DNA from: Pseudaquabacterium terrae
Lineage (GTDB): Bacteria; Pseudomonadota; Gammaproteobacteria; Burkholderiales; Burkholderiaceae_C
DNA: 64,000 nucleotides
NCBI RefSeq assembly: GCF_013266755.1
Contig: NZ_JABRWJ010000006.1
Coordinates: 434,001-498,000, forward strand
Direction: 5' to 3'
Shown in pieces: positions 63,243 to 64,000 of this stretch. The notes under the pieces are model-generated. The model was not told the DNA's origin. It did not search any database and saw nothing but the letters and a program-made list of their open reading frames with translations. Positions within the stretch are counted from its first letter, which is position 1, and each line of letters starts with the position of its first letter. A program made the position numbers and the translations under genes.

Positions 63243-63640
63243 CGCCGGCCTCCCGCAAGCCCCAGCGCCAGCGCGGCCGGCACGATCACGCCGGGCACAT
63301 CGGCCAGCAGCGTGCGCCAGCCGCAGATCCCGGCCAGCGTCTCGCCGACGTGGATCGCCGCATGCAGCAGCAGGAACAGCGCACCGAGCTGCGCCGCCGG
63401 CGCTGCGATCGGGCCCCGCCACGCGCGCCAAGCCAGGCCCAGTGCCGCGGTGGCGTAGGCCGCGCCGATGTCGCGCACGAAGTGCGGATTGAACGGGCCG
63501 GTGAACTCGACGCCGGGCACGCTGCGGTACCAGGTCGCCGGCGCGGCGAGCATCGCAGCGCCATTGGCCAGCAGGCCGCCGGCGAGCAATACGCGCAGCG
63601 CCTGCGGCGCGTGGGAGGAGAGGCTTCGATGGGTGTTCAT
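63239..63640 (-). CDS. Small four-helix membrane protein
   Basis: 133 residues with four hydrophobic segments: ALRVLLAGGLLANGAAMLAA, AAYATAALGLAWRAWRG, LGALFLLLHAAIHVGETLAG and ADVPGVIVPAALALGLAGG. An HAAIHVGE motif in helix three has conserved-looking His residues. No named domain that I can confirm. It heads a three-gene coupled operon with the AhpD-like and sigma genes. ATG 63640 is used; a TTG at 63649 is possible. Confidence 0.75.
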   Translation of the reverse strand: MNTHRSLSSHAPQALRVLLAGGLLANGAAMLAAPATWYRSVPGVEFTGPFNPHFVRDIGAAYATAALGLAWRAWRGPIAAPAAQLGALFLLLHAAIHVGETLAGICGWRTLLADVPGVIVPAALALGLAGGRR

Positions 63641-63676
63641 ACCCACCAAGACGGCGCAGCCCGGCGCCGTGTGACA

Positions 63677-64000
63677 TCAAGCGCGCTGGCGCTCGAGCAG
63701 CATCGCGTCGCCGTAGCTGAAGAAGCGGTAGCGCGACTCGATCGCGTGGCGGTACAGCGCGCGCACCTGCTCGTGGCCGGCGAAGGCCGACACCAGCATC
63801 AGCAGTGTGCTCTTGGGCAGGTGGAAGTTGGTCACCAAGAGGTCGACGACATGGAACGCGAAACCGGGGCGGATGAACAGGTCGGTGTCGCGCGCGCCCG
63901 CCTGCAGCGAGCCGCCGAGCGCCGCCGATTCGAGCGCGCGCAAGGTCGTGGTGCCGGCGGCGACGATGCGGCCGCCGCGTGCGCGCGCCGCGGCGATCGC
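63677..64000 (-). CDS. queA: S-adenosylmethionine:tRNA ribosyltransferase-isomerase QueA, C-terminal part
   Basis: Only the last 107 codons are in the window; the gene continues beyond base 64000. The motif [12 protein letters not shown] and the end block [20 protein letters not shown] plus [12 protein letters not shown] identify QueA. It adds the epoxycyclopentane ring to preQ1-tRNA, making the next step of queuosine after Tgt. In many bacteria tgt follows queA directly; here three genes lie between them, all on the same strand. Confidence 0.92.
   Translation of the reverse strand, partial: AIAAARARGGRIVAAGTTTLRALESAALGGSLQAGARDTDLFIRPGFAFHVVDLLVTNFHLPKSTLLMLVSAFAGHEQVRALYRHAIESRYRFFSYGDAMLLERQRA

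Overview
The window is high-GC bacterial chromosome, about 70 percent G+C by eye, with dense gene packing and frequent ATGA or GTGA overlaps. Gene content points to a betaproteobacterium of the order Burkholderiales, probably the Rubrivivax/Leptothrix/Roseateles/Ideonella group. The pointers are GTP-type PEP carboxykinase, the PEP-CTERM proteins with the TPR protein PrsT, the alr-radA pair, a LplT/PlsC fusion and ECF sigma/anti-sigma pairs. This placement is inference from gene families, not from a marker-gene search. I see no insertion sequence, prophage, CRISPR array or integrase. The window looks like ordinary chromosome, cut at both ends (a DMT transporter on the left, queA on the right).

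Layout. 1-6.9 kb: DMT transporter (partial), lplT, then alr-radA, a phosphoesterase with a small membrane protein, ilvE and a zinc-ribbon protein. 7-13.9 kb: soluble PAS histidine kinase, ECF sigma factor with its anti-sigma factor, purU, a NTF2-like protein, a YheT-type hydrolase, a conserved hypothetical and a membrane-anchored cytochrome c. 14-20.7 kb: tRNA-Arg(CCG), rlpA, the ergothioneine pair egtB-egtD, a TonB-dependent receptor and a PEP-CTERM protein. 20.7-24.3 kb: SDR oxidoreductase and an NMT1-type ABC transporter. 24.3-31.3 kb: CheY-like and CheX-like chemotaxis proteins, mmsA with a divergent LysR regulator, a nitroreductase-TetR operon and an ornithine cyclodeaminase homologue. 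31.3-35.4 kb: YecA-like protein, Hsp70 (YegD type), dadA and a LysE exporter. 35.6-39.8 kb: PEP-CTERM block (prsT, a second PEP-CTERM protein, a small ORF). 39.8-48.5 kb: stress protein, phosphoesterase, pckG, MOSC protein, old-yellow enzyme, CoA-transferase, HTH regulator and amidohydrolase. 48.6-57.8 kb: YiaA-type membrane protein, a secreted protein with a DUF2145 partner, MFS-PlsC fusion, CAAX protease homologue, diguanylate cyclase, DUF1850/TAXI pair and hybrid histidine kinase. 57.8-64 kb: membrane protein, degenerate SNF2-like protein, tgt, a frameshifted SigJ-type sigma factor with its partners, and queA (partial).

Regulation and themes. Both PEP-CTERM protein genes (20035 and 38597) carry a matching sigma-54 promoter with the conserved GC ending 58 and 59 bases before the ATG. 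Further upstream both have a shared 17-bp motif, at spacings that differ by 10 bp. This suggests one regulon driven by an enhancer-binding protein. The nitroreductase-tetR operon has two copies of a 16-bp palindrome around a good -35/-10 promoter. mmsA and its divergent LysR gene share a perfect 8-bp inverted repeat. A minus-strand intrinsic terminator with no gene in front of it (4354-4383) marks a candidate small RNA carrying CUCCUCC.

The most unusual single features are four tandem 24-bp repeats inserted in frame beside the zinc site of Tgt, a SigJ-type sigma gene broken at a GC palindrome, a SNF2-like protein that has lost helicase motifs and gained a histone-H1-like tail, and a pseudo-receiver fused to a CheX-like domain. 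I did not find a clearly new multi-gene defence or mobile system here.
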